DNA of 64,000 nucleotides from Dromaius novaehollandiae (GCF_036370855.1 NC_088113.1:16760501-16824500), one strand, 5' to 3'; numbered from the stretch's first letter, positions 54,101 to 59,265 are shown. The notes: generated from the letters alone by a model not told the origin. Translations and numbers: made by a program.

Positions 54101-57100
54101 AATATTTACCTCCTGCTGAACGTAAATATTAATTCTTACATCAGCAATAAGGGTACACGCTCTCAGTACAAAGTTTTCTAGTATTTGCATTTTACCTAAC
54201 GAACAGTGGGGAGAGGGGAAGGAAAAAAAAGAAAGAAAGAAAGAAAGAGTTATCAAAGTGCGTGAAGGGTAGTTCCTCAGCAGCATTGGCAAACAGATTC
54301 ATTTTCATTTAGAAATAAAATATAGTATGCTTTCCTTTCCATACACAATTACTCATATTTAAAAACAAACATTTTAAACTTCATAGCTCACATGTAAAAC
54401 AGAAGAATTACTGCAACTCATAGTAAATATAGATCTTTTTAATGTTTCTATCTCTGTGCATCATATTCGGAAAGCACAAGTCCCCTCTGCATGAGATACA
54501 CTCAAATCAATTCTATAACTCAGCTCTCTGAAATATAATTCAGACCCTGGAATTGTACCTTCCCAAGGACAAGGAAATAAAACTTTCATTGTGACTGCGA
54601 TGGCATAAAGGTCTGCAGTGACTTTCTACCACTAGTGCTACACTGAAGGATAACAGGAGTGCGATCCTACAATAACAAGGTCAAAAAAAGAAACAAGGAC
54701 TACTGGCTAGTGACTACAGTAGTTTAAAAACACTGTACTTTTTAAGAAAAACTCTGTTTAAATGCTGTCACTGAGGAGACTAGACTCTCTTTTTTATACT
54801 GATACAAGCAAGTTATTTTTAAAAGACAATCCGTCGGTACAAAAAAACTCAAACAATCAAAGGTACAGCTGACATTCAAGCTTGTTTCACGGGAATCAGA
54901 AATAACACAGTCCTTTGGCTTGTGCACAGAATAAGCCTTCTTAAGAATAAGTCCTTTTCTGTCATTGCCTGAAGCACATAGATATGGTATATCTACATTA
55001 AATCAAGAAACTTTGTACCACCCTCAATTATATACGTAGAACTGTTCTCAAAACTAGCTTGCTTTTAGATGGCTCCATGACTGTTCTTGCACTACTTGGG
55101 CGTTCCCACAACAAATCTAGTAGCTGTGAATTTTTAGAATGCATGATTCCACTGGACTTCATTTTATTTTTAAGACCAGCTTATTTGACAGTAATTGAAG
55201 TAATGTTAACAATAATAACTTTAAGGTGTTCTAAAGAGACATTTTTAATACCATATCTAGCGTTTACATTTTTAAACTCACCTTCAGGACTGGTATCATA
55301 TATAACCTACAATCAAAAAAGACATTTTGACACTGTAAATATTAAGACATAAAAATCAGGTAATGTGTATCTAAAACAGGTAATCAAAAAGCATTTAATA
55401 TTTTACAGTTGCTTCATCCCTTAGGTAGGGCCGTAAGAGCCCTCTTCTAACACCAACTCTGGTTTCCTGAAATCATATTTCAGTTAAATTGCAGGAATTG
55501 TTTCCCCAATAATAAAAACATTTTTGCAGACTTTTATTTAGGAACACGAGAAGTCTCGTGGACCTTAGAAACTTTAGACAAAAGCTTGCAGGATTAGGAT
55601 ACAGCATACCACCAACTTATGCAATAAAAATTAGACTGAGATGGATTTTTTTTGTTTTTTTTATTAAACACCTATAAGATCTGATGAGTATGAATGAGTA
55701 ATAATGAATATGAATAGTGCCAAACTATTTATCCAAAAAGACTTGTAACATATTTCAGAACTCAGTGTAACATTAACTGTACAAGGAAATTAAATAGAAA
55801 CAAGTTTGAAAGTCTTTTTGTTGCTAAACTACTAATAATTTTCACAAATACATGCTCAGTGTATTTTATTATTAACATATTTTTACCAGCAACATGTCAA
55901 AGAAATCTTCAGCTAGACTTGTAAGCACTTCATTTTTCTCGTTTCCTCTAAGGATCAGAACTGCTTTTACCTTTTCAAACCAACTGACCATGTAAAGGGA
56001 AAATAAAAGTAAATCAATCTTAATAGCATGAAAAAAGGACAATGGTTTGTATTATGTTTTGTATACCTCATATAAGCTTACTTAAGATTAGAAAAGCACG
56101 GTTATCAGATTCCTGAGTGTACTTTAGTGCCAAACTGAAATTTTGCACACTGACTAAATAAACATAGGTGATCTTAATCTAACGCGAGTCACTTCTGCAG
56201 CTGACTTCTGAACACAAACACTGAAGGTCCACTTTTGCAACTACTCTCACAGACAAAAGAGCTGAAAATGGATGCTGGCTGAATGTAATCATGAAGACAT
56301 CACATCTTTTATTTATTTTTCTTTTCTTTTCAAATAAAAGCACTTCAGAAGGCAATTCAGCAATAATCATCTCTGGATACTGTCATTAATTTTGTTCAGT
56401 GAAATCTTTGGTGAAGGCAATAAGGAAGTGATCTATATTTTTCAGTATATTTATTATACTAAGCAACAAATAATTAATACCTTTAATATAAACATTGAAA
56501 TAGCACAAAATAATTAGAATAGTGCTATAATCGGTTGAAAGAGAACATACAATGCTGCCATTGTATTAACACAAAATTTATTAAATTGCACCAGAAAAGT
56601 CCAAATCATGATCAGAAAGCAGTGTAGTATGCTCATATAAAAAGAGATAATCACTTACTCTATCTGCTATAAGCATATTTAAATTAATTACACATTGCAC
56701 AACATGTGAAACTTCTACTGTATTAGAGGAGCACCACTTTATAAGGAGTTGCTCCTCTGTCAAAGGACATTTAGATCCGATTAATGTTTTTTGAAAAACT
56801 GGAAGAAATTCTTAATTCAGAAATAATTGAAGAGCAAACTGAATACCAAGCTATTCAGCACTAAAGCATTATTTAGCTATGCTTCATTAACTTCTTTTTT
56901 TTAGGTTACATATGCTTTATGGTTATACTTATCCTTTCAACAAGGCCATATTTCATCATTGCTGGGAACCCATCTTCGCCTGCTATGCTGATCTTTTTCC
57001 CACATTTCTGAAAAGAACTTAGTAAAGTTGAAATGTTTTTGATTTCTTGTTTGTCAAGTTCCTAAAACAGAAGTGATAATACAAGCTTTAATGTATGGTT

Positions 57101-58132
57101 CTGGAAGAATCTATACTTAATTACCTAGATGCCTTTTTGTTCTCAAAGCCACCTGAATTACTCCTTGAAATAGAGGTTTTCTTCTTAAATTTTATTTTTC
57201 AATTGAACTGCTTGTATAAACCAAGCCAACTGAAATGGTATATATTTTTTGACTATTACAGGAACAGCATAAACCTCTGATGTAACGATTACATTACCCG
57301 GCACAGAAGCTTGTCTAATTTGTTGACAAACTGTTTGCTGCATTTATGAGAGAGATTTTCACAGTCTTTTGTTTGCAGAAAATGTTCTAATAATTGGAAA
57401 TCTTTTTTCCTTGTAGCTTCATCAATTAGTTTTTCCAGCTGTCAGAGTAAAAGAAAATAGAGTAACTGTATTTCTGTATGGTCAAGATTTGATATAAGTT
57501 TTTATGTAGTTATTTGCTGGACTCTAAGCAAACATATTGAATCATAAAACCACTGCATGTAAAAACTGAAGTACAGAACACTATATCCAACAGATTCATC
57601 ATAGAAACACTTGTTCACTGAGTTTTTGTTATTTGCTATCTTTCCCTAACTGGACAGTTTTTCTTTCCTCATATTACAAATAGGTGCTTGCTTCATTGTG
57701 TTAATACCCCTTCCTTACTACATTTAATATTTTGTGTTTCTAAGTTATCTATCCATGAGTTCAAAAGAATCTAATATACCTAATAACAACTCCTTCCTTT
57801 CTCATCTGTTTTGCTACTTTGTTCTTTTTAAACCAGTTATAAACCGATTTTAACATTTTTGATCCTAGGTACCATCCCAACTGATTCATGAATATCAATT
57901 GCATATCTTTTATTTTTATCAATAATAATTTTCAACTCCTCTTGCTTTTTATCCAGCTTAGCACTGATACAGTCAATGAAAAAATTCTTCTCACCACATT
58001 CTTTGCCATACTGCAATTTTTACTTCTCATTAAATACTAAAAGAGGTTCTTTAAGCTAGTAGTAATTAAAACAATCAATAATCATTTTCTTACTTTAGAA
58101 GTACATACCTTCATATCATTCCTTGCTGCCAT
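27038..58132 (-). CDS. SYCP2: SYCP2, synaptonemal complex protein 2 (complete coding region, 45 coding exons)
   Basis: SYCP2 is a meiotic chromosome-axis (lateral element) protein. It forms filaments with SYCP3 through its C-terminal coiled coil and recruits HORMAD proteins. Forty-five phase-compatible exons assemble into 4380 nt (1459 residues plus stop; the human protein has about 1530). Order: residues 1-280 form the armadillo-like N-terminal domain (for example [16 protein letters not shown] and KGIKDSEFE). Residues about 283-394 form the Spt16M-like/PH-like domain ([23 protein letters not shown]). Around 395-420 is the region matching the HORMAD closure motif. A long low-complexity Lys/Ser-rich middle follows. 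About 1310-1459 is the coiled-coil region ([23 protein letters not shown]). The start is chosen from a strong Kozak context (CCAAAATGG) directly before the exon matching LEKLIDEA. Intron 3 is AT-AC and intron 20 is GC-AG. The middle is about 100 residues shorter than in mammals around exon 23. The paralogue SYCP2L lacks this neighbourhood. Confidence 0.95.
27445..27501 (-). CDS. SYCP2: SYCP2 coding exon 44
   Basis: This 57-nt phase-0 exon encodes [19 protein letters not shown] (codons 1418-1436), part of the C-terminal coiled coil. Acceptor CATTTTATAG, donor GTAAAT. Confidence 0.93.
27959..28037 (-). CDS. SYCP2: SYCP2 coding exon 43
   Basis: This 79-nt exon encodes [20 protein letters not shown] and onward (codons 1391-1417). 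Acceptor TTCCTTAG, donor GTATGA. It aligns with LHLLKTSLAKSVF of the mammalian protein. Confidence 0.93.
28357..28415 (-). CDS. SYCP2: SYCP2 coding exon 42
   Basis: This 59-nt exon encodes [19 protein letters not shown] plus a split Arg (codons 1372-1391). It aligns with DFWEKIFQKFSAYQKSEQQ in mammals. Acceptor CATTCTAG, donor GTTAGT. Confidence 0.92.
28700..28799 (-). CDS. SYCP2: SYCP2 coding exon 41 (coiled-coil core)
   Basis: This 100-nt exon encodes [20 protein letters not shown] and onward to EKEFS (codons 1338-1371). It is the most conserved part of the SYCP3-binding coiled coil. Acceptor TTTGACAG, donor GTTTGT. Confidence 0.96.
28881..28975 (-). CDS. SYCP2: SYCP2 coding exon 40
   Basis: This 95-nt exon encodes [20 protein letters not shown] and onward (codons 1307-1338). 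It matches the mammalian FTTQSWKTAQQHLRTMN region at the start of the coiled coil. Acceptor TTCTCCTAG, donor GTCTAT. Confidence 0.93.
29366..29415 (-). CDS. SYCP2: SYCP2 coding exon 39 (predicted, divergent)
   Basis: An exon here is required by phase: exon 38 ends in phase 1 and exon 40 starts in phase 0. This 50-nt segment has a good acceptor (CTTTCTTTCTGAG), an open frame [17 protein letters not shown] and donor GTAATG. It is the only phase-compatible candidate I found between 28976 and 29654. Similarity to the mammalian YETYERLNSEFKR segment is weak. Confidence 0.55.
29655..29738 (-). CDS. SYCP2: SYCP2 coding exon 38
   Basis: This 84-nt exon encodes [20 protein letters not shown] and onward (codons 1262-1290), matching SESVSSLSTNDFSIPWETW in mammals. 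Acceptor TATTTGTAG, donor GTATAT. Confidence 0.9.
30057..30218 (-). CDS. SYCP2: SYCP2 coding exon 37
   Basis: This 162-nt exon encodes [20 protein letters not shown], an acidic/lysine stretch and [12 protein letters not shown] (codons 1208-1262). It matches the mammalian GPTQHLSRKRIYIEDN...LLPKKLCKIEDAD segment, including a bipartite basic (NLS-like) character. Acceptor TTATTAAAG, donor GTTAGT. Confidence 0.92.
30854..30944 (-). CDS. SYCP2: SYCP2 coding exon 36
   Basis: This 91-nt exon encodes [20 protein letters not shown] and onward to [10 protein letters not shown] (codons 1178-1208). It matches KTWFDMPCDATHVSG weakly but collinearly. Acceptor TTCTTTTAG, donor GTACAA. Confidence 0.88.
31687..31863 (-). 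CDS. SYCP2: SYCP2 coding exon 35
   Basis: This 177-nt exon (codons 1119-1177) encodes a Ser/Thr/Lys-rich low-complexity segment beginning [20 protein letters not shown] and ending IKSKE. Acceptor AATTTTTAG, donor GTATGT. It is assigned from open frame, phase and position. Sequence conservation in this part of SYCP2 is low. Confidence 0.85.
31864..33239 (-). other. SYCP2: SYCP2 intron 34
   Basis: This is a 1376-bp GT-AG intron. It holds a 14-A run near 32719 and no recognisable exon or repeat. Confidence 0.85.
33240..33490 (-). CDS. SYCP2: SYCP2 coding exon 34 (largest)
   Basis: This 251-nt exon (codons 1035-1118) begins [20 protein letters not shown], matching IEKITEKDFTQDYDC in mammals, and ends [13 protein letters not shown]. 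Acceptor TTTTCTAG, donor GTAAGA. Several SP sites suggest proline-directed phosphorylation, but this is inference. Confidence 0.93.
33943..34132 (-). CDS. SYCP2: SYCP2 coding exon 33
   Basis: This 190-nt exon (codons 972-1035) begins [20 protein letters not shown] and ends with [12 protein letters not shown], aligned to SGSPSSIEVTR in mammals. Acceptor TTTTAATAG, donor GTACGT. Confidence 0.93.
34937..35110 (-). CDS. SYCP2: SYCP2 coding exon 32
   Basis: This 174-nt phase-0 exon (codons 914-971) encodes [20 protein letters not shown], then [20 protein letters not shown]. It matches the basic RLPRKATKTKKNYKDLSNSE stretch of the mammalian protein. It is rich in basic residues and likely contains nuclear-localisation signals. 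Acceptor TTCCAAAG, donor GTAAAT. Confidence 0.94.
35111..37419 (-). other. SYCP2: SYCP2 intron 31
   Basis: At 2309 bp this is the longest intron within the coding region. It contains a short (AAT)n microsatellite at about 37338-37356. The segment at about 35690-36620 is less AT-rich than the rest but matched no repeat I know. Confidence 0.8.
37338..37356. repeat. (AAT)n microsatellite
   Basis: About five to six AAT units lie within SYCP2 intron 31, 65 bp from exon 31. Confidence 0.85.
37420..37487 (-). CDS. SYCP2: SYCP2 coding exon 31
   Basis: This 68-nt exon encodes [20 protein letters not shown] and onward (codons 891-913), low-complexity and lysine-rich. Acceptor TTGTAACAG, donor GTAAAT. 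Confidence 0.9.
37859..38033 (-). CDS. SYCP2: SYCP2 coding exon 30
   Basis: This 175-nt exon (codons 833-891) encodes [20 protein letters not shown], then [20 protein letters not shown]. It matches [37 protein letters not shown] in mammals, the best-conserved block of the middle region. Acceptor TTTTTATAG, donor GTAAGA. Confidence 0.96.
38139..38187 (-). CDS. SYCP2: SYCP2 coding exon 29
   Basis: This 49-nt exon encodes [16 protein letters not shown] after completing a split Gly (codons 816-832), aligned to NHDELKSSVKTKDKK. Acceptor TTTCTTAAG, donor GTAAGG. Confidence 0.88.
38732..38787 (-). CDS. SYCP2: SYCP2 coding exon 28
   Basis: The acceptor ATTTTCAG opens [18 protein letters not shown] plus two bases (codons 798-816), aligned to IQEFQATAKEACADR. 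The donor is set at GGG|GTAGGG because it is the only GT before the in-frame TAG that leaves the phase required by exon 29. Confidence 0.82.
39292..39349 (-). CDS. SYCP2: SYCP2 coding exon 27
   Basis: This 58-nt exon encodes [19 protein letters not shown] (codons 778-797), matching NDVYNFNLNGADDPIIKLG almost residue for residue. Acceptor TTTGACAG, donor GTAAGT. Confidence 0.96.
39457..39521 (-). CDS. SYCP2: SYCP2 coding exon 26
   Basis: This 65-nt exon encodes [20 protein letters not shown] and onward (codons 757-778), matching EKVQKKSYRKLKTTFVNVTSE. The GTGAGT donor at 39456 is preferred over an upstream GTCATG because only it keeps the phase and length of the alignment. Confidence 0.93.
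40219..40255 (-). CDS. SYCP2: SYCP2 coding exon 25 (microexon-like)
   Basis: This 37-nt exon encodes [12 protein letters not shown] after a split Arg (codons 744-756). It is supported by phase, a good acceptor (TTCTTTTAG) and donor (GTATAC), and position. Similarity to the mammalian NKPVVQLSK segment is weak. Confidence 0.75.
41321..41439 (-). CDS. SYCP2: SYCP2 coding exon 24
   Basis: This 119-nt exon encodes [20 protein letters not shown], then [19 protein letters not shown] (codons 705-744). It matches the mammalian KSKGKEFTNVAESLISQINKRYKTKDDIKS block. Acceptor TTGTTACAG, donor GTATGA. Confidence 0.94.
41640..41668. repeat. T-rich simple tract
   Basis: A run of T with few interruptions lies in SYCP2 intron 23. 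Confidence 0.8.
41858..41970 (-). CDS. SYCP2: SYCP2 coding exon 23
   Basis: This 113-nt exon (codons 667-704) encodes [20 protein letters not shown] and onward to YKQSKM. The mammalian protein has roughly 140-150 residues between the flanking conserved blocks, against 38 here, so this is a contracted region. Acceptor TTTCTTTCAG, donor GTGAGT. Confidence 0.88.
42299..42435 (-). CDS. SYCP2: SYCP2 coding exon 22
   Basis: This 137-nt exon (codons 621-667) encodes [20 protein letters not shown], then [20 protein letters not shown]. It matches LPGVLDNICGNKIHSKWACWTPVTNIELCNNQ in mammals. Acceptor ATTTTTGTTAG, donor GTTATG. Confidence 0.94.
43225..43285 (-). CDS. SYCP2: SYCP2 coding exon 21
   Basis: This 61-nt exon encodes [20 protein letters not shown] (codons 601-621), matching SELQDVIPDSQAAEKRD. 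Acceptor CTCATTTAG. It is preceded by the short GC-AG intron 20. Confidence 0.94.
43387..43459 (-). CDS. SYCP2: SYCP2 coding exon 20 (GC splice donor)
   Basis: This 73-nt exon encodes [20 protein letters not shown] and RQTS (codons 577-601). It ends with TCAG|GCAAGT, a textbook GC donor. Using the nearby GT instead would create AAA TGA and stop the frame. Confidence 0.9.
43595..43690 (-). CDS. SYCP2: SYCP2 coding exon 19
   Basis: This 96-nt phase-0 exon encodes [20 protein letters not shown] and onward to LPEK (codons 545-576), aligned to GRHRRDNIDKH. Acceptor CCTTTTTAG, donor GTATCA. Confidence 0.9.
43944..43967. repeat. G8-A16 homopolymer junction
   Basis: Eight G are followed directly by sixteen A on the + strand, in SYCP2 intron 18. 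Confidence 0.9.
44266..44384 (-). CDS. SYCP2: SYCP2 coding exon 18 (3' boundary uncertain)
   Basis: The acceptor TTCATCTCCAG is followed by [20 protein letters not shown] and onward (codons 505-544), matching RRRRIKPPLQMTSSAEKPS. A phase-0 donor is needed. GGA|GTATGC (exon end 44266) is taken. TCT|GTAGCT (end 44251) would add five residues and cannot be excluded. The frame stays open to a TAG near 44170. Confidence 0.82.
44385..45792 (-). other. SYCP2: SYCP2 intron 17
   Basis: This is a 1408-bp GT-AG intron. A pyrimidine run (T-rich on the minus strand) directly precedes the exon 18 acceptor. The central part, about 44900-45700, is less AT-rich than its surroundings and could be an old unidentified repeat. 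Confidence 0.8.
45793..45892 (-). CDS. SYCP2: SYCP2 coding exon 17
   Basis: This 100-nt exon encodes [20 protein letters not shown] and onward to SPLEFFGT (codons 472-505), matching TPSKRKMSEASMIVSG...RSPVLFSNTS. Donor ACAT|GTAAGT is chosen over an upstream GTACAT to keep the phase. Confidence 0.94.
46871..46876. repeat. Left target-site duplication of the solo LTR
   Basis: TTTTAT is identical to the 6 bp at 47215-47220 on the other side of the TG...CA element. Confidence 0.75.
46877..47214 (+). mobile_element. Solo LTR of an endogenous retrovirus
   Basis: This 338-bp element starts TGTTGGGG and ends GCCACA (TG...CA ends). It is flanked on both sides by the identical 6-bp duplication TTTTAT (46871-46876 and 47215-47220). 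Inside it are a TATA box (TATATAA, 47137-47143), a poly(A)-signal-like AATTAA (47161-47166) and a following R/U5-like segment rich in pyrimidines, all in + orientation. No internal viral genes are present. It lies in SYCP2 intron 16, antisense to the gene, and ends 84 bp short of exon 16. A 6-bp duplication is typical of class II (beta-like) elements; the family itself is not identified. Confidence 0.8.
47299..47454 (-). CDS. SYCP2: SYCP2 coding exon 16
   Basis: This 156-nt phase-0 exon (codons 420-471) begins [20 protein letters not shown], matching ILVPESQISPVGEELVSLKE, and ends MCKDASSK. Acceptor ATTACATAG, donor GTGAGA. Confidence 0.95.
47505..47590. repeat. Compound (TA)n(CA)n microsatellite
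   Basis: Alternating TA and CA dinucleotides with interruptions lie in SYCP2 intron 15, just upstream (in gene sense) of exon 16. Confidence 0.85.
47959..48033 (-). CDS. SYCP2: SYCP2 coding exon 15 (closure-motif region)
   Basis: This 75-nt phase-0 exon (codons 395-419) encodes [20 protein letters not shown] and ESGSQ, aligned to SIRKQGISVAKTSLHILFDASGSQ. By position this is the segment that in human SYCP2 acts as the HORMA-domain closure motif recruiting HORMAD1/2. Acceptor CTTTATAG, donor GTACTA. Confidence 0.95.
48381..48590 (+). repeat. Two-unit tRNA-like (SINE-type) ancient repeat
   Basis: Unit 1 (48381-48450) has a box-A-like GGTTAGGGCATTG and a box-B-like AGTTTCAAGTC. Unit 2 (48521-48590) has TAGTGGTTAGCATGGGAGAC and ACTCCCTGACCTGAATCAGG. 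The two units align loosely with each other and with the general tRNA-derived repeat pattern of amniotes. They lie in SYCP2 intron 14 (48034... to 49022 side), between exons 15 and 14. They are too degraded to be a functional tRNA gene. Confidence 0.4.
49023..49171 (-). CDS. SYCP2: SYCP2 coding exon 14 (end of PH-like domain)
   Basis: This 149-nt exon (codons 345-394) encodes [20 protein letters not shown], then [20 protein letters not shown]. It closely matches ESKKLLTIILKNTVKISKRE...LLYFDASLEITNVTQKIFG. The donor site is repeated (GTAAGGTAAGGTAAAT); only the first GTAAGG keeps the phase with exon 15. Confidence 0.95.
49349..49409 (-). CDS. SYCP2: SYCP2 coding exon 13
   Basis: This 61-nt exon encodes [20 protein letters not shown] (codons 325-345), matching DHQWEAVTVPEEKVQIYSIE. 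Acceptor TTATATAAG, donor GTACAG. Confidence 0.96.
49935..50030 (-). CDS. SYCP2: SYCP2 coding exon 12 (start of PH-like domain)
   Basis: This 96-nt phase-0 exon (codons 293-324) encodes [20 protein letters not shown] and [13 protein letters not shown]-type sequence, matching [27 protein letters not shown]. Acceptor GTGTTTTAG, donor GTAAGC. Confidence 0.96.
50274..50319 (-). CDS. SYCP2: SYCP2 coding exon 11
   Basis: This 46-nt exon encodes [15 protein letters not shown] after a split Arg (codons 277-292), matching VFTFPCLSAFLDKYE. Acceptor CCTTACAG, donor GTAAGT. Confidence 0.96.
50320..51349 (-). other. SYCP2: SYCP2 intron 10
   Basis: This is a 1030-bp GT-AG intron. A small threefold repeat of TGACATA-type words lies at about 50658-50682. 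Nothing else was recognised. Confidence 0.85.
51350..51402 (-). CDS. SYCP2: SYCP2 coding exon 10
   Basis: This 53-nt exon encodes [17 protein letters not shown] plus a split Arg (codons 260-277), matching [17 protein letters not shown]. The intron to exon 9 is only 80 bp. Confidence 0.97.
51483..51625 (-). CDS. SYCP2: SYCP2 coding exon 9
   Basis: This 143-nt exon (codons 212-259) encodes [20 protein letters not shown], then [20 protein letters not shown] and KDSEFET. It is the best-conserved part of the N-terminal armadillo-like domain. Acceptor AACCTGCAG, donor GTAAGT. Confidence 0.97.
52130..52164 (-). CDS. SYCP2: SYCP2 coding exon 8 (35 nt)
   Basis: This very short exon encodes [11 protein letters not shown] flanked by split codons (200-212), matching SSMGERILDAG. 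Acceptor TTTTGCAG, donor GTGAGC. Confidence 0.95.
52165..53191 (-). other. SYCP2: SYCP2 intron 7
   Basis: This is a 1027-bp GT-AG intron with no recognisable exon, repeat or RNA gene. Confidence 0.85.
53192..53280 (-). CDS. SYCP2: SYCP2 coding exon 7
   Basis: This 89-nt exon encodes [20 protein letters not shown], then FSAKEMLLV (codons 171-200), matching IIKKMNAMLDKMPQDARKILSNQEMLIL. Acceptor TTTTCTTAG, donor GTAAAT. Confidence 0.95.
54110..54195 (-). CDS. SYCP2: SYCP2 coding exon 6
   Basis: This 86-nt exon encodes [20 protein letters not shown] and INIYVQQE (codons 142-170), matching KKQVVESFVPRICSLVIDSRVNICIQQE. Its acceptor pyrimidine tract includes a (CTTT)n microsatellite. Confidence 0.95.
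54196..55281 (-). other. SYCP2: SYCP2 intron 5
   Basis: This is a 1086-bp GT-AG intron that contains the microsatellite at its 3' end. No other element was recognised. Confidence 0.85.
54214..54249. repeat. (GAAA)n microsatellite next to exon 6 acceptor
   Basis: GAAA units on + give (CTTT)n plus a T run on the SYCP2 sense strand. They end about 20 nt before the exon 6 acceptor. Confidence 0.85.
55282..55306 (-). CDS. SYCP2: SYCP2 coding exon 5 (25-nt microexon)
   Basis: This microexon encodes VIYDTSPE plus one base (codons 134-142), matching VIHDVSDE. Acceptor GATTGTAG, donor GTGAGT. It is too short for ORF-based detection but is required by both phase and alignment. Confidence 0.93.
55887..55991 (-). 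CDS. SYCP2: SYCP2 coding exon 4 (starts after an AC acceptor)
   Basis: This 105-nt phase-0 exon (codons 99-133) encodes [20 protein letters not shown] and onward to EDFFDMLL, matching MVAWFEKSKDIIQ...EDLVDLLL. The exon begins directly after TTTTCCCTTTAC, that is, an AC 3' splice site. Donor GTAAAA is canonical. Confidence 0.93.
55992..56932 (-). other. SYCP2: SYCP2 intron 3, an AT-AC intron
   Basis: This 941-bp intron reads GAAAGG|ATAAGTATAACC at its 5' end and TTTTCCCTTTAC|ATGGTCAG at its 3' end (minus strand). AT-AC removal joins GLVER to MVSWFEK, exactly collinear with mammalian GLIQK-MVAWFEK. The GT four bases into the intron combined with either nearby AG gives a stop within a few codons. 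ATAAGT lacks the U12-type ATATCCTT and there is no clear TTCCTTAAC branch site, so this resembles the rare U2-dependent AT-AC class. Confidence 0.85.
56933..57061 (-). CDS. SYCP2: SYCP2 coding exon 3 (ends at an AT donor)
   Basis: This 129-nt phase-0 exon (codons 56-98) encodes [20 protein letters not shown], then [20 protein letters not shown] and VER. It matches ELNKEDIHNVSAILVSVGRCGKNISVLGQAGLLTMIKQGLIQK. Acceptor TGTTTTAG. The 5' splice site after it is ATAAGT. Confidence 0.95.
57298..57438 (-). CDS. SYCP2: SYCP2 coding exon 2
   Basis: This 141-nt phase-0 exon (codons 9-55) encodes [20 protein letters not shown], then [20 protein letters not shown] and LDKLLCR, matching LEKCIDDALRKNDFKPL...KCSKQFFHKVDNLICR. 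Acceptor CTCTGACAG, donor GTAATG. Confidence 0.97.
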
Positions 58133-58153
58133 TTTGGCAATTCATCTATTCAG
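58109..58153 (-). CDS. SYCP2: SYCP2 exon with start codon (coding part 58109-58132)
   Basis: The acceptor TTGTTGTGCAG (58154 and above) is followed by 21 nt of 5' UTR and then ATG GCA GCA AGG in a strong Kozak context. The eight codons MAARNDMK end at donor GTATGT. An out-of-frame upstream ATG (58143-58145) in poor context opens a 9-codon ORF ending in TGA at 58116-58118, inside this exon. No in-frame upstream ATG was seen. Confidence 0.85.
58116..58145 (-). promoter_or_regulatory. SYCP2: Overlapping uORF at the SYCP2 start
   Basis: An ATG 13 nt upstream of the SYCP2 start, in another frame and with a T at -3, encodes nine codons (MNCQNGSKE) and stops 12 nt inside the main coding sequence. 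It could lower translation modestly by leaky scanning. Confidence 0.5.
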
Positions 58154-59265
58154 CTGCACAACAAGAGAATAATCATCACTTGACCAAAAATCAATTCATT
58201 AACATAGACTTCCAGAAAATTTTAAAACCAGTTTTGAAAACATAGTGTCAAAAATTAACCAGGCAAAATTTTACAAATTCCAAAATTTGTCAGAAGTACA
58301 AGTACTTAAGGAATTAACCTGCCATAGAATATAAGGAAACGTCCTTACATGCAATTGGTTAAAAGAAGAAAAGGCTAAATCAGCTTTGTCAGCAGAGGCA
58401 GAGGAGGTTCTGCAGTAGACTTTCATTATACAGAAATACAAATGCAGAAAAGGGGCAAGTAGCAAAACAGCAAAGCATACTGCCAACATGAGGTTATTCA
58501 GACAAGGTAAGTTAACAGCCAAACGTAAAGAACTGCAGAAGGGCCTCATTATAAAATGGCAGATGAAATCACTTAAGAAAACTGTAATGAAGCATATAGA
58601 GCAAAAGCCATCCTAATTACATCTATAGTGATGGGCTTTGAGGCAACTATTACCAGTAAAGAGCAAGCTCTTGGGATTACAGTAGTTAGTTTTCTGAAAA
58701 CATCAGTTTAATGCTCAGGAGCAGAAAAAATTATTTTCAGAATTAACAAAGCAAAAACATTTTTATGCTGTGTATAAATACATGTACATCTTGAATACCT
58801 CGTGCAGTTCTAGATTCCCCATCCCAGTAACTCTATAAAGTAGAAAAAGCACAGAAAGGAGAAATAATGATTAAACATACAGAGCAGCTTCCATACAAGT
58901 GATGGGGAAACTCAGAATAGATCCTGCATTCATAAGTAACACAAAAACAAGGAACACACGGTGATTTTTATGCTTTCCAACACAAGAATGGAACAGACTT
59001 CACTGAAGCCTTTACTATCACCTCACAATTCCCTGCCTGGTCAGGGAAATCAGGAAAGAAAAACAAAAACTCTCTTTCCAGGTGCCTCCTTGTCAATGAG
59101 GGAGAGACACACCCATCCATCCTCAAGACACACACAGCCAAAAGCATCTTCCCCAAGAGCCTGGCTACTGAGAGGAAAACTCCCCGCGCACCGCCCCGAC
59201 CGGGGAGCGGCAGGCCGCAAGCAGCCCCTCAGGGCCATGGCGCACCTCAGCGCAGCTCCCCTCAC
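58154..59265 (-). other. SYCP2: Probable SYCP2 intron in the 5' UTR
   Basis: The start-codon exon has an acceptor. A good minus-strand donor (GGCG|GTGAGG, GT at 59264-59265) lies in the CpG island, so a non-coding first exon ending at 59266 is likely. Between them no coding exon was recognised. Confidence 0.5.

Noticed and set aside
55975-56932. Canonical GT-AG splicing of SYCP2 intron 3 using the GT within ATAAGT
   Set aside because: With the AG after ATGGTC the frame becomes ...AGG TAA. With the next AG upstream it becomes AAT TGA. Both stop at once.
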